Below are positions 49,432 through 59,085 of a stretch of 64,000 nt of DNA, piece after piece (the stretch's first letter is position 1; every line of letters begins with the position of its first letter). A program made the position numbers and the translations under genes. The stretch comes from Microbacterium sp. LWS13-1.2 (GTDB lineage: Bacteria > Actinomycetota > Actinomycetes > Actinomycetales > Microbacteriaceae): contig NZ_CP151632.1 in the NCBI RefSeq assembly GCF_040144835.1, positions 1,426,001 to 1,490,000 of the forward strand, written 5' to 3'. The notes under the pieces were generated by a model. It was not told the DNA's origin. It ran no database searches and saw only the letters and a list, made by a program, of their open reading frames with translations.

Positions 49432-51327
49432 ATGCGGTTCCTTCGATCGATGTGGACGTATCCGGTCATCACGGTGACAATCATCGTGCTGGGAAGCGTC
49501 CTCGCGCTCGAAGCGGCAGGCGAAGCCCAGCTCGCCCGCTGGACCGCGGTGGCCTGGGTCGGCGCGGTGGTCATCTGGACGCTCGTCGGCATGGTCCGCG
49601 ACGTTCTGAAGGGCCACGTCGGGCTCGACATCCTGGCGGTGGTGGCGATGGTCGCGACCTTGGCGGTCGACGAGTACATCGCATCGCTCATCATCGTCCT
49701 GATGCTCTCGGGGGGCGAGGCGCTGGAGGACTTCGCGCAGCGGCGAGCCAAGCGCGACCTGACGGCGCTGCTGGATCGCTCGCCACGGATCGCACACATC
49801 GTCGAACGCGCCGCCGATGCGAGCCCACGGCAGGGCGAAGTGGTGGACGTCGCCGTCGACGACGTCGCCGTCGGCGACATCCTGCTCGTGCGGCCGGCGG
49901 AGATCGTCCCCGTGGACGGGGTGCTGCTCTCCGAAGACGGCGCCTTCGATGAGTCCTCACTGACCGGCGAGAGCCTGCCGGTCAGCAAGACGGCCGGCGA
50001 CGAGGTCCTCTCCGGCGCCATCAACGGCACCCGGATCGTCCGCATCCGCGCCGCGCGTGGCAGTGCCGACAGCCAGTATCAGCAGATTGTCGCACTCGTG
50101 CGCAGCGCCCAGGAGTCCCGCGCCCCGGTGGTGCGGCTCGCCGACCGGTTCGCGATCCCCTTCACCGCCGTCTCGCTCGTGCTGGCCGCGACAGCGTGGG
50201 CGCTCTCGGGCGATCCGACCCGGTTCGCCGAGGTGCTCGTGCTGGCGACACCGTGCCCTCTGCTCATCGCGGCGCCCGTGGCGTTCCTCGGCGGTCTGTC
50301 ACGCTCGGCAAAAGCCGGTGTGATCATGAAGGGCGGCGCGGTGATCGAGCAACTGGCCAGGGTGCGGTCGGCGGCCTTCGACAAGACCGGCACCCTCACA
50401 CGGGGGAAGCCGACGCTGGTAGCGGTGCGCGCCGTTGATGGCTTCACCGCTGACGAACTTCTGCGGTTGTCAGCATCTGCCGAGCAGTATTCGACTCACG
50501 TGCTCGCCGACGGCATCCGCCAATCCGCCGCCGAGCGGGGGCTCGACCTCGTCGCGGCCGAGGACGCGAGCGAAGTCGCCACGAACGGTGTGACCGCCCG
50601 CATGCACGGACGGACCATCGTCGTCGGCAAGCCCGCCTATGTCTCATCGATCGCCCCGGACACGCACCGGACCGTGCTGGCCCCAGGGCAGGCTGCGGCC
50701 TACGTCGCGGTGGACGGGCGGTACGCGGGGGCGATCGTGCTCGCCGACGAACCCCGACCCGAGTCACGGGCGGTCATCTCATGGCTGCGAAGCAACGGGG
50801 TGGAGCGGATCACGATTCTCACCGGGGACGCCCACACCACAGCCCAGTCGATCGGGGAGGCGGTCGGCATCGACGAGATCCACGCGGAACTGCTTCCGGG
50901 CGAGAAGGTGCGTCTGGCGGCGGAGCTGAGCCCCGGTCCGGTGATGATGGTGGGCGATGGAGTGAACGACGCGCCGGTGCTGGCAGCCGCCGACATCGGC
51001 ATAGCCATGGGCGCGAAAGGCGCGACCGCGGCGGGGGATGCCGCAGACGTGGTGATCCTCGTCGACTCGGTCGCGAAGGTCGTCGACGCCATCTCGATCG
51101 CCCGGCACACGCTGCGGGTCGCGCTCACCTCGATCTGGATCGGAATCGGGCTGAGCATCGGCCTCATGATCGTCGCGATGACCGGTGTCATCCCCGCCGT
51201 GGCGGGGGCGCTCATCCAAGAACTCGTCGACCTGGCGACCATCCTGTACGCACTGCGCGCCTTGCGCGGGCCTGTCAGCGAGGTCCCCGCCGGCGTCGCC
51301 GCGGCACCCGGGACGCCAGGTCAGTGA
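49432..51327 (+). CDS. Heavy-metal P1B-type ATPase without N-terminal metal domain
   Basis: 631 residues. The membrane metal motif TPCPL (273-277) in ATPCPLLIAAPVAFLGG, the phosphorylation Asp D317 in DKTGTLTRG, the HP-type locus (STHVLADGI), and GDGVNDAPVLAAADIGIAMG are all intact. TGES occurs before the phosphorylation site. There is no N-terminal CxxC metal-binding domain and the first helices are short. The ion is likely a divalent or copper-class metal; the CPL rather than CPC/CPH motif makes the exact ion uncertain. GGGAGG precedes the ATG. It parallels CtpF-type pumps in the mycobacterial DosR regulon by context only. Confidence 0.88.
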   Translation: MRFLRSMWTYPVITVTIIVLGSVLALEAAGEAQLARWTAVAWVGAVVIWTLVGMVRDVLKGHVGLDILAVVAMVATLAVDEYIASLIIVLMLSGGEALEDFAQRRAKRDLTALLDRSPRIAHIVERAADASPRQGEVVDVAVDDVAVGDILLVRPAEIVPVDGVLLSEDGAFDESSLTGESLPVSKTAGDEVLSGAINGTRIVRIRAARGSADSQYQQIVALVRSAQESRAPVVRLADRFAIPFTAVSLVLAATAWALSGDPTRFAEVLVLATPCPLLIAAPVAFLGGLSRSAKAGVIMKGGAVIEQLARVRSAAFDKTGTLTRGKPTLVAVRAVDGFTADELLRLSASAEQYSTHVLADGIRQSAAERGLDLVAAEDASEVATNGVTARMHGRTIVVGKPAYVSSIAPDTHRTVLAPGQAAAYVAVDGRYAGAIVLADEPRPESRAVISWLRSNGVERITILTGDAHTTAQSIGEAVGIDEIHAELLPGEKVRLAAELSPGPVMMVGDGVNDAPVLAAADIGIAMGAKGATAAGDAADVVILVDSVAKVVDAISIARHTLRVALTSIWIGIGLSIGLMIVAMTGVIPAVAGALIQELVDLATILYALRALRGPVSEVPAGVAAAPGTPGQ

Positions 51328-53000
51328 AAGCGCCGATGCCTGGCTGTCCAGGAGAGGTAGGCACCGAGTGCCCCGATCGCCCCCAGCCCGGCACCGACCA
51401 TCGTGCCGCGCCAGGAGCCCCATCGCCGGTCGGACGACACCAGCCCGCCGATGCCGCTGATCAGGGCGGCGCCGATCATGCCGGCGACGAGCCGGTTCCC
51501 GATTCTCTCCGCCCGCCCGACAAGCGGCTCGAGTTCGGCCGCTCGCAGGTGCACCTGGATACCGGTGGTGTCTGCGGCATCCACGAGCCGGCGGAGGATG
51601 CTCGGGAAGTCGAGTGCGAGTTCGCCGACGTCGATCGAAGCCCTCGCGAGGCGCTTGGCGATGGCGGAGGCTCGCAGCCGCTCCCAGGCCAGGCGTTCGG
51701 CGTAGGGCCCGAGCGCTTCGCCGAGGCGGAAGTCGGGGTCGAGCCGCATGGCGAGCGCTTCGATGAGCAGCAGCGCCTTGAAGAGCAGCATCATCTCGCG
51801 GGGCAGCCGAACGCGGTTGGTGCGGAGAAGGGTGAACAGGTCCGCCATCATCGGGGCGAACGGGGTCTGCCGGACAGAGCGCAGCTGGTACCGGGCGACG
51901 AACGGACGCAGATCATCGCGCAGCGTCAACCGGTCGACGGACGCCCCGGTCACCGAGACGTCGATCAGGGCTGATGCGAGGAGCTCGGCGTCACCGCGGA
52001 CCATCGCGATGAAGAGGCGGCTCAGGTGTCCTCGCAGCTCCTCGCCGATCACGCCGACCATGCCGAAGTCGATGAGCGCGATCGCGCCGTCAGGATGGAT
52101 GAAGAGGTTCCCGGGATGCAGGTCCGCGTGAAAGAACCGATCCTCGAAGATCATCTTCAGGACGATGTCCGCGCCCCGCCGGGCGACGAGGTTGCGGTCG
52201 ACGTGGGCGTCATCGAGGGCGCCGACATCGGCGATATTCATCCCCTCCATCCGCTCGAGAGTGAGGACTCGCGATGTGGTGTGCTCCCAGTAGACGCGCG
52301 GGATGATGACGGAGGGGTCCTCCTTGAAGTCGCGAGCGAATCGCTCGGCGTTCCGGCCCTCCTCGAGGTAGTCGAGCTCCGCACGGATGGTCGCGACGAA
52401 TTCGTCGACGATCGCGACGACATCGACGTCGCGAGCGAACTGCCATGTTCGGGTGGCCCGGGACGCGAGGTTCTGCAGTATCTCCAGATCGGTCTGCACG
52501 AGCGAGACCGCGTCTGGTCTACGGACCTTCACGACCACTGGCGTTCCGTCCGCAAGGGTCGCCGCATGCGCTTGGCCGATCGACGCGGATGCCAGTGGCT
52601 GGTCCTCGAATGACGCGAAGACCTGCTCAGGCGGGGCGCCCAGCTCACTGCTGATCACCTCGCGGATCAGATCCACCGGTACAGGCGGTGCGGCATCCTG
52701 CAGCTTTGCGAGTTCGGTGACGAAGGCGGGCGGAAGCAGATCCGATCTCGTGGAGAGGAGCTGTCCGAGCTTGATGAAAGTCGGGCCCAGCTCTTCGAGC
52801 GCGGCCCGGAGGTGAATGGGCGCCTCCGCGGTGAGCTCCCTCAGCGCGCTCCCGGCGCCGCCCCGCGCACCCCGGAAGGTCCGATCGAGTCCAAGAAGGC
52901 CCCACAGGACCCCGAGGCCGTGACGACGCAGCGCAGAGCCGATCTGGCGATACCGACCGATGTGGGTCCGCTCGGGAGTGTCCTGCTGGTCCCCGCTCAT
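51321..53000 (-). CDS. ABC1/UbiB-family atypical kinase
   Basis: 559 residues. KLGQLLSTRSDLLPPAF is the KxGQ motif, ASASIGQAHAATLADGTPVV with VVKVRRP is the Ala-rich nucleotide loop and Lys, and HADLHPGNLFIHPDGAIALI with DFGMVG is the catalytic loop and metal Asp of ABC1 kinases, linked to isoprenoid-quinone metabolism. Two C-terminal hydrophobic spans (about 500-555) anchor it. ATG 53000 is chosen over upstream starts. It is convergent with the P-type ATPase and overlaps its end by 7 bases. The DosR-like box at 53084 is 83 bases upstream and might act on it as well. Confidence 0.9.
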   Translation of the reverse strand: MSGDQQDTPERTHIGRYRQIGSALRRHGLGVLWGLLGLDRTFRGARGGAGSALRELTAEAPIHLRAALEELGPTFIKLGQLLSTRSDLLPPAFVTELAKLQDAAPPVPVDLIREVISSELGAPPEQVFASFEDQPLASASIGQAHAATLADGTPVVVKVRRPDAVSLVQTDLEILQNLASRATRTWQFARDVDVVAIVDEFVATIRAELDYLEEGRNAERFARDFKEDPSVIIPRVYWEHTTSRVLTLERMEGMNIADVGALDDAHVDRNLVARRGADIVLKMIFEDRFFHADLHPGNLFIHPDGAIALIDFGMVGVIGEELRGHLSRLFIAMVRGDAELLASALIDVSVTGASVDRLTLRDDLRPFVARYQLRSVRQTPFAPMMADLFTLLRTNRVRLPREMMLLFKALLLIEALAMRLDPDFRLGEALGPYAERLAWERLRASAIAKRLARASIDVGELALDFPSILRRLVDAADTTGIQVHLRAAELEPLVGRAERIGNRLVAGMIGAALISGIGGLVSSDRRWGSWRGTMVGAGLGAIGALGAYLSWTARHRRFH

Positions 53001-53083
53001 GGATCCGACCCTACGCGCCGATGAAGTCGGATCGACAGGTACGGGGCGGGGCCGCTTCGGTGCCATGTGCGGCCGCAGAGCGC

Positions 53084-53097
53084 GGGACCTTCGACCC
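53084..53097 (+). promoter_or_regulatory. DosR-like box 3 (toward the TM2 gene)
   Basis: GGGACCTTCGACCC, 49 bases before the ATG at 53147, whose gene has a normal ribosome site. It lies in the divergent gap with the UbiB-family gene. Confidence 0.65.
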
Positions 53098-53146
53098 GAA
53101 GACGTTCGGCGCGACCGCGGGAGAGTGAGACGAACAAGGAGGCAAC

Positions 53147-53551
53147 ATGTCCACCACCTCACCCCCGGCCGCAACTGCCGGAGAAGCACTCGCCCCTCAG
53201 ACAGCGATGGCGTCCGACCGATCGTTCATTGCGACATGGATGTTCTCGTGGCTGCTGGGCTTCCTCGGCGTCGATCGTTTCTATCTCGGCAAGGTGGGCA
53301 CCGGGGTTCTGAAGCTCCTGACGCTCGGGGGCCTCGGCATCTGGTGGCTCATCGATCTCATCCTCACGCTGGCCGGCGTGCAGCGCGACAAGGATGGGCG
53401 TCTGCTGCCCGACTTCGAACAGCACAAGATGATCGCGTGGATCATCACGGCGGCCGGGTTCGGTCTCTGGATTCTCACTGCCGCGATCTCTCGCGTGTTC
53501 ATGTACGTGCCTGAGCAAGTCTGGCCGATGATGCCCTGGTGGCGCGGCTAG
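53147..53551 (+). CDS. TM2 domain protein
   Basis: 134 residues with AAGGAGG 6-12 bases before the ATG. The core (about 26-75) is a TM2 domain: a first helix [20 protein letters not shown], then [20 protein letters not shown] and WLIDLILTL, followed by a third helix ([20 protein letters not shown]). The D-x-F-Y-L-G motif between helices is the family mark. TM2 proteins are small membrane proteins of unclear role. It is preceded by DosR-like box 3. Confidence 0.85.
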   Translation: MSTTSPPAATAGEALAPQTAMASDRSFIATWMFSWLLGFLGVDRFYLGKVGTGVLKLLTLGGLGIWWLIDLILTLAGVQRDKDGRLLPDFEQHKMIAWIITAAGFGLWILTAAISRVFMYVPEQVWPMMPWWRG

Positions 53552-53637
53552 CGGCCGAGGCACCGTTCCGCGCACGCTTGTGGCGTGTGATCGTCCGCAT
53601 CTTCAATGGGGGGCGATGATCGGCCGCCTGCGGCCAC

Positions 53638-54896
53638 CTACGTGGTCAGCCGGAGGAGTTCCTGCGCCATCCCGTCAGCGAAGGCGGAGCCAGGGATGCT
53701 CGCTGCGTCGACGTGGATCCCGCACCACAGCCGGCCCTCGTACGACAACGCAGCGACACCTGATCTGACGTTCGCGGCCAGCACTGCAACCGGCCAGATC
53801 GCCGCGACCGGAGCCCCGCAGAGGCGCAGGGTTCCGCTGGGACCGGGGACGTTGGTGACGAATCCCGCCACGAGGCGCTGTCGCCGGCCGACGACGTCCA
53901 TGACGCGCGCGCCGACCGGGCCCCGCATGAGCTCGAGCGTGCCCTGCGCCCTGGCCCGGGGCTTCTCGCGACGCGTCTGCTCGGCGATGAGCCGCAGGCG
54001 ATGGTCGGCGTCGGTCTCGTCGAGCGGCAGGCGCACGAGCATCACCCCCACCTGATTCGCGGAACCTTCGTGTCTCGTCAGCGCAACCGGGACCGAGACC
54101 GGGAGCGACTTCGGAATCGGTTCGCTCAGTGCAGTCAGCACGGCCCGGTAGCCCGCCGCTACAGCGTCGAGGAGAGCATCGTTCACGGTGCCGCCGAGCG
54201 GACGCACATGTGAGGTCAGCGAACCGAGGCTGACATCAAGGAACCTGACGCCGTGAAGGGCGCTGCGCGGACCGAGGAGCGCGGTCTGCCCGACGCCGTG
54301 ATTGATGACGGTCACGAGAGTCCGCTGAAGCCCCACGGCGATCCGCCGCGACCTCTGCGCGAGACTGGGGCCCGGCGCCGCCGGGCGGGTCGCAGACGGC
54401 ACGGGCGCGGGCGCGCGCTGCGCATCTCCTGGAAGAGCGTCCGGGCGATGGCGACCGCCGACATCCCGTCCGCGATCGCGTGATGGATGCGCAACACGAT
54501 TCCGAGCCCGTCCGTCGTCGCCCCCGGCACGACGAGGAGTTCCCACAGCGGCCGGTCCAGCGGCAGCGGCACACACATCAGGCCGGCGCAGACCTGCTCG
54601 AGTCCGCCGACCCCGCGCACAGCCGGAATCGCGCGAACGTGGTGTTCGAGGTCGGGCGCGAGTTCCGCCCAGGCATGCCGACGACCCACCGGCACAGCGA
54701 CGCGGCAAAGCTGCGGAAGCGTCTCGATGCGCTCACTCAGCCCTCGGCGCAACATCGGCATGTCGGGCAGCCCGTTGGGCCTTACGAACCCTCCGGGGCG
54801 CACAAGTCCGGCGACCAGGAACACGTTGACCTGCCCGGCGTGGTCCAACGTGAAGTTCGCCTCGTCCACCGCGGCAAGCCGTGCTCGGGTGACCAT
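53638..54896 (-). pseudogene. Wax ester synthase / diacylglycerol acyltransferase (WS/DGAT), frameshifted
   Basis: Two reading frames together give a protein of about 419 residues of the WS/DGAT family. Frame 1 (from ATG 54896, about 160 residues) has DEANFTLDHAGQVNVFLVAG and the catalytic HHAIADG (H138-H139...D143-G144); frame 2 then continues with HGVRFLDVSLGSLTSHVRPL, NDALLDAVAAGY and FVTNVPGPSGTLRLCG. The switch is in a GC-repeat near 54409-54425, where one base is gained or lost. It could be a true mutation, slippage or a sequencing error. DosR-like box 4 is 33 bases upstream. WS/DGAT makes storage wax or triacylglycerol and is a classic dormancy gene (tgs1) in mycobacteria. Confidence 0.75.
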
Positions 54897-54926
54897 ACCC
54901 CGATGTTCGTCGCCGGGGCCACGAGA

Positions 54927-57449
54927 TCAGGGACGAAGGTCCCTTCGATCTCGAGCGGCTGACGGTCCGGCGTCCGCGCGGAGAAGGGGGAATGTCCTTT
55001 CCTCGCCGGGGCCGATCTCGAACTCCGTCCCCTCGACGACGATTCGGACGGGTGCCGCGCGCCCCTCCACGGAGACGATGTGCAGCTCGGCCTGCGTGAC
55101 GGTCACGCTGAGCGCCAGATCCCGGTACGTGAGATGAAATCTCACCGCATCGATCTCGACGGGCAGCAGGGGATGGAACCAGAGACGATCGCTGCGCATC
55201 TCGAGTCCGATGTAGCAGCGCGTGACGATGTCGACGGACCCCGCCATCGCGCCGATGTGCACGCCTTCGCGTGTGGTGCCGTGCTGGATGTCGTCCAGAT
55301 CGCTGTGGAGCGCCCGTTCGAGAAACGTCCATGAGCGCGCGCGGTCGCGTCGCGCCTCGAGCCACGAGTGCACGACGTTGGACAGCGTGGAGCCGTAGGT
55401 CGAAGTGGCCGAGTATCGGTCCACAGTGCGCACGATCGCATCGGGCGGGAGGTCGTAGCCCATGTCGGCGAGCAGGTCCCTCAGTTCCTCCGCAGAGAGG
55501 AGATACAACAGCATGAGCGCGTCGGGCTGCTTCGACACCTGATACCGGTTGGTCGTGTCCTGATCGGCGTCGAGGATCAGGTCGAGCCTGCCGATCCAGG
55601 GCTGCGCTCTTCGGTAGACCTCCAGGTCGATGGATTCGAGTTCCTGGTAGCCGTCGAACTGCGAGAGCGTCCCATCGTCGTTGAACACCACGGTGAGTCT
55701 GCAGGCGATCCGGTGCCATTCGTCCGGCTCACCAGGCAGGATGTCGAGCCGCCTCCATGCGAGCCCTCCCGGATGCCGCCGCAGCAGGTCCACCGTCGCA
55801 ATGGCTCGTCGCAGCACCCATGCCGTCATCACATTCGTGTAGACGTTGTCGCGCACGCCCTGGCCCGGACGGTCGATGTAGCCGTCGTGGAACTCGTCGG
55901 GTCCCATCACATGGTCGATGGAGTACCGATCCCGTGCGGGATCGTAGACCGCGAGTGACGCGAAGAACCGGGCGACCCCGACGATCAGGTCCCCGCCGTC
56001 ATGAAGAAGAAACTGGATGTCGCCGGTGGATTCGTAGAACTGCCACGCGCTGAACGCGATCGCCAGGCCCACGTGCCGCTGCAGCGAGGAGTTGTCCGGT
56101 ATCCATCGCCGGTTCAACGGGTTGAACAGTCGCCGCGGCGTCACGTCGTCGCCGGCCATTCCGCTCTGCCAGGGAAACATGGCGCCGACGTGACCCGCCA
56201 AGAGAGCCGCCCGCTGCGCTTCCCCGAGGCGCCGGTGACGGTACGCGAGCAGGGCCGCGGTGAGCTGAGGCCGTCGCAGCGTGATGAACGGGTAGACGAA
56301 CAGTTCGTCCCAGAACACGTGACCGTCGTACGCCTCGCCGTGCAGGCCGCGGGCCGGGACGCCGGCATCGAGGTCCGTGTCGACGGCACTGAGGGTCTGC
56401 ATCACATGGAAGGCATTGAAGTGCAACGCCAGCGCGATCTCTCCGGCGGGTTGCATCTCGACGGCGAACTCGAGCCAGAGGCGTTCCCACGCCTGCGCGT
56501 GAGCGATCAGCAGTTCGTCGAAGCTTGCGGCGATCGCGACTCCGTCCGCGGCGGACTTGGCCGGCGTGAGCACCGCGCGATCGCGGGACGTGCTGACATG
56601 CACCACCTTCTCGATCACCAGGGGAACGCCCGCAGCGACCACCGCGGTGAACTCGTGCGCGACCGATCCGTCGGGGTCGGCGTCGAACCGGCGCGCAGGA
56701 CGCAACTCGGTATCGCCGAGTCGCACCGTCGTGCGGGCCGCGGTGGCGATGCGGATGTGGGAACGCGCGGTCTCCACCTCGAGCAGCACCGTATCGGGCG
56801 TCTGTTCGCGCAGGAGCGTCGGGCGCAGGTGCCGATGCGTTCGCGGCGAATGGTCGGGCACATTGGTGTTTGCGACCCGGCCGTCGACGCCCGCGCGCAC
56901 CGTCACGGGACCGGACCAGTCCACGGGAAGGATGGAGACCCGCATCGCGGCGAGCCGCGGCGTCGCCTGTGAGACGAACCGATCGCTGCGTATCGTCGTC
57001 ACCCTGCCCTCGCGGTCGCGCACGGTGATGTTCCGGGTCAGGATGCCGTGGCGAACGTCGAGCTCCTGACGGAACTCGAGCAGATCCGCATCCGCGAAGG
57101 AGTCGATGTCGAACCAGCCGTCGTCCGCGAGACGGAACTGCAGACGCAGCCAATTCGGCGCATTCACCACCTCTTCGCCGGGCATCTCCACGCCATCGAC
57201 GATCCCGTCGACCTCGTCGTAGACACCGGCGAAGTAGGTGCCGGGGTAGTGCACGTCGTCCGCGACCGACTCCTCCGATGCCCCCCGCGTGCCCCAGTAG
57301 CCGTTGGCGAGCGTGCAGAGCGACTCGCGCCGCCCCTCCTGCGCCGGCTCGTACTCCTCGAACGCGACCACCCAGGTGTCGACATCCGCAAGCTCGTCGG
57401 GATGTCGGATGCCGCAGGAGCGTTCACGGTGGCGGCCAGACCCTGCCAT
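54927..57449 (-). CDS. GH65 family phosphorylase (maltose, trehalose or kojibiose type)
   Basis: 840 residues with the GH65 architecture: an N-terminal beta-sandwich (about 1-290), a linker, an (alpha/alpha)6 catalytic barrel (about 325-700) and a C-terminal beta domain. The general acid is E519 in the signature MGPDEFHDGYIDRPG, followed by DNVYTNVMTAWVLRRA, and KQPDALMLLYLLS is the phosphate-side helix. It would cleave an alpha-glucoside disaccharide with phosphate, giving beta-glucose-1-phosphate. ATG 57449 is preferred (MAGSGRHRERSC). Box 7 is 34 bases upstream and box 4, for the next gene, overlaps its C-terminal codons. Trehalose as substrate suits a dormancy setting but is inferred. Confidence 0.88.
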   Translation of the reverse strand: MAGSGRHRERSCGIRHPDELADVDTWVVAFEEYEPAQEGRRESLCTLANGYWGTRGASEESVADDVHYPGTYFAGVYDEVDGIVDGVEMPGEEVVNAPNWLRLQFRLADDGWFDIDSFADADLLEFRQELDVRHGILTRNITVRDREGRVTTIRSDRFVSQATPRLAAMRVSILPVDWSGPVTVRAGVDGRVANTNVPDHSPRTHRHLRPTLLREQTPDTVLLEVETARSHIRIATAARTTVRLGDTELRPARRFDADPDGSVAHEFTAVVAAGVPLVIEKVVHVSTSRDRAVLTPAKSAADGVAIAASFDELLIAHAQAWERLWLEFAVEMQPAGEIALALHFNAFHVMQTLSAVDTDLDAGVPARGLHGEAYDGHVFWDELFVYPFITLRRPQLTAALLAYRHRRLGEAQRAALLAGHVGAMFPWQSGMAGDDVTPRRLFNPLNRRWIPDNSSLQRHVGLAIAFSAWQFYESTGDIQFLLHDGGDLIVGVARFFASLAVYDPARDRYSIDHVMGPDEFHDGYIDRPGQGVRDNVYTNVMTAWVLRRAIATVDLLRRHPGGLAWRRLDILPGEPDEWHRIACRLTVVFNDDGTLSQFDGYQELESIDLEVYRRAQPWIGRLDLILDADQDTTNRYQVSKQPDALMLLYLLSAEELRDLLADMGYDLPPDAIVRTVDRYSATSTYGSTLSNVVHSWLEARRDRARSWTFLERALHSDLDDIQHGTTREGVHIGAMAGSVDIVTRCYIGLEMRSDRLWFHPLLPVEIDAVRFHLTYRDLALSVTVTQAELHIVSVEGRAAPVRIVVEGTEFEIGPGEERTFPLLRADAGPSAARDRRDLRP
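54930..54943 (-). promoter_or_regulatory. DosR-like box 4 (toward WS/DGAT)
   Basis: Minus strand GGGACCTTCGTCCC, 33 bases before the ATG at 54896, inside the last codons of the GH65 gene. That it was kept inside coding sequence supports function. Confidence 0.7.
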
Positions 57450-57483
57450 GGCCCCACCGTACGCGGCGCGGCCCCCGCTCGGT

Positions 57484-57497
57484 GGGACCAACGACCC
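57484..57497 (-). promoter_or_regulatory. DosR-like box 7 (toward GH65)
   Basis: Minus strand GGGTCGTTGGTCCC, 34 bases before the ATG at 57449. It is the weakest match to GGGACCTTSGNCCC but keeps the GGG...TT...CCC frame and the same distance. Confidence 0.5.
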
Positions 57498-57583
57498 TGC
57501 CGGATAGCGGGCAGAGCCACGCGGCCGGTGGCCTGCACGGCCGGCGGTACGAGTGCGCCTGCTGAGCTGACCAGACGAGGCGC

Positions 57584-57597
57584 GGGACCTTCGGCAC
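57584..57597 (+). promoter_or_regulatory. DosR-like box 5 (toward the bactofilin-like operon)
   Basis: GGGACCTTCGGCAC, one mismatch at the end, 77 bases before ATG 57675, whose gene has a normal ribosome site. It shares the divergent region with box 7. Confidence 0.55.
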
Positions 57598-57674
57598 TAC
57601 CGGGCCGCCCCGCCGACCACGCACCGTGGAGTCATGTTCATGCAGCCGTGGGTCGATTCGATAGAGGCATCCCG

Positions 57675-58826
57675 ATGATCGGCCGACCGTACGTACGCCG
57701 ATTTCTCACCGTGGTCCTCGCGGCCGGCGTCCTCATGCTCGGCACCGGCGGCGCGGCCGTCACTGGCAATCCCTCCCCGCATTCCGACGCTGTCGCGGCA
57801 GCGACCGAGGACGATCGCGAAGGCCCTCAGTTTTACTCCGGCTTGGTGATCGATGTCTCCGGCGCGATCGACGGCGACGTGTACGCCTCGGGCCAGACAG
57901 TCACCGTCAGCGGCGATGTGACCGGCGACGTGATCGCCGCAGCGCAGACCATCACGATCACCGGCACGGTGGAGGGAGATGTGCGCCTGGCCGGCCAGGA
58001 TGTCTCGATCACCGGCGAGGTCTCTCGAAGCGGGACGGTCTTCGCCGCGAACTTCACGCTGGGCGACACCGGATCGTTCGGCGCCGACGTGGTCGCCGCT
58101 GCGGGAAGCATCGGCATCGCCGGTGAGGTCGGCGGCGACGTCGTGGTCAGCGTCGGCCGTCTCGTCATCGACGGATCGGTCGACGGAAGCCTGACCTACG
58201 TGAGTGGCGATGACGCGGACATCGCAGAGGGCGCGGTGGACGGGACCGTGAAACGCGTCGAACCTCCGCAAGCACCCCGGGTCGAAGTCTCACCCTGGGC
58301 GGTGTTCGTCGGCTGGTTCCTCGGAGTGTTCTACGCGCTCGTCGCGCTCAGCCTCATCACACTGTTCGCCGGTCTGCTCTTCCCACGCTGGCTGCATCGC
58401 GTCACCGACCACCTGCGGCCATCGCCATGGAAGGCCCTGCTCGTGGGGTTCGTCTCGGCCATCGCCGTGCCCGTCGCGCTGCTGTTCTTGACCTTCACGA
58501 TCATCGGGGCCCCGCTGGCGCTGGCCGGCGCGCTGGTGTGGACCGTGATGGTTCTTTCGACCTTCGTCTACAGCGCGTACTACCTCGGGCGCCTCGTGTT
58601 CCGCGACAGGCAGCATCCGGTGGTCATGTCGCTCGTGGGTGGTGTGATCCTCATCGTCGCACTGCAGATCCCGTGGCTGAACATCGTGGTCTGGCTCGCG
58701 ATGGTGTTCTTCGGACTGGGCGCCCAGCTGCTCGAAGTGCATCGTCAACGGCCATGGCGGCGAGCACCGGCGACGAGCCGCGAGGTTCGTGCGGGATCTG
58801 ATCCCATCGAGGAGGGGCAACAATGA
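57675..58826 (+). CDS. Bactofilin-like (polymer-forming) membrane protein
   Basis: 383 residues. A signal peptide or anchor (FLTVVLAAGVLMLGTGGAAV) is followed by about 150 residues of short beta-helix-like repeats alternating Gly-Asp-V/I (SGAIDGDVYASGQTVTVSGD and its successors, then GEVGGDVVVSVGRLVIDGS), the pattern of bactofilin-type polymer-forming domains but placed outside the membrane. Four hydrophobic spans close the protein (from about 215), ending in a basic tail. GAGG lies upstream of ATG 57675. It overlaps the small gene downstream. The combination of exported beta-repeat and membrane domain is unusual; a surface or envelope role is inferred. Confidence 0.75.
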   Translation: MIGRPYVRRFLTVVLAAGVLMLGTGGAAVTGNPSPHSDAVAAATEDDREGPQFYSGLVIDVSGAIDGDVYASGQTVTVSGDVTGDVIAAAQTITITGTVEGDVRLAGQDVSITGEVSRSGTVFAANFTLGDTGSFGADVVAAAGSIGIAGEVGGDVVVSVGRLVIDGSVDGSLTYVSGDDADIAEGAVDGTVKRVEPPQAPRVEVSPWAVFVGWFLGVFYALVALSLITLFAGLLFPRWLHRVTDHLRPSPWKALLVGFVSAIAVPVALLFLTFTIIGAPLALAGALVWTVMVLSTFVYSAYYLGRLVFRDRQHPVVMSLVGGVILIVALQIPWLNIVVWLAMVFFGLGAQLLEVHRQRPWRRAPATSREVRAGSDPIEEGQQ

Positions 58827-59026
58827 CCGAGAGCCGCCGTAGCACTCAGGTCGTGCAACAGACGGGGCCGTCGGCGGTGTTCTTTCTGCTCGCCTTCATA
58901 GGGGCTGCCGTCTACTTCGTCTCACGTTCCGACGGTTCGTTCTGGGGCGTCGTGCTCGGCATACTGCAGGCGATGGTGTGGCCCGCGTACGCGACCTATC
59001 ACGCGCTGGATCTACTGGGGGCCTGA
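58823..59026 (+). CDS. Small membrane protein, 67 residues
   Basis: ATGA overlap with the bactofilin-like gene. The polar start (MTESRRSTQVVQQTG) leads to two hydrophobic segments, SAVFFLLAFIGAAVYFVS and FWGVVLGILQAMVWPAYATY, and the stop leaves a short tail. It is probably a partner of the preceding membrane protein. The family is unknown, and the size is near the limit for confident annotation, but the coupling supports a real gene. Confidence 0.7.
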   Translation: MTESRRSTQVVQQTGPSAVFFLLAFIGAAVYFVSRSDGSFWGVVLGILQAMVWPAYATYHALDLLGA

Positions 59027-59085
59027 GCCGCGTCGAGGAAGCGTTGCTGCTCCGACTCCCCCCGCTGGACCGCAGAAGGATTCCC

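Noticed and set aside
53638..54708. A separate 356-residue gene instead of a frameshifted WS/DGAT
   Set aside because: Its first 85 or so codons are out-of-frame sequence of the WS/DGAT N-terminal half, and the catalytic HHxxxDG motif lies only in the other frame.
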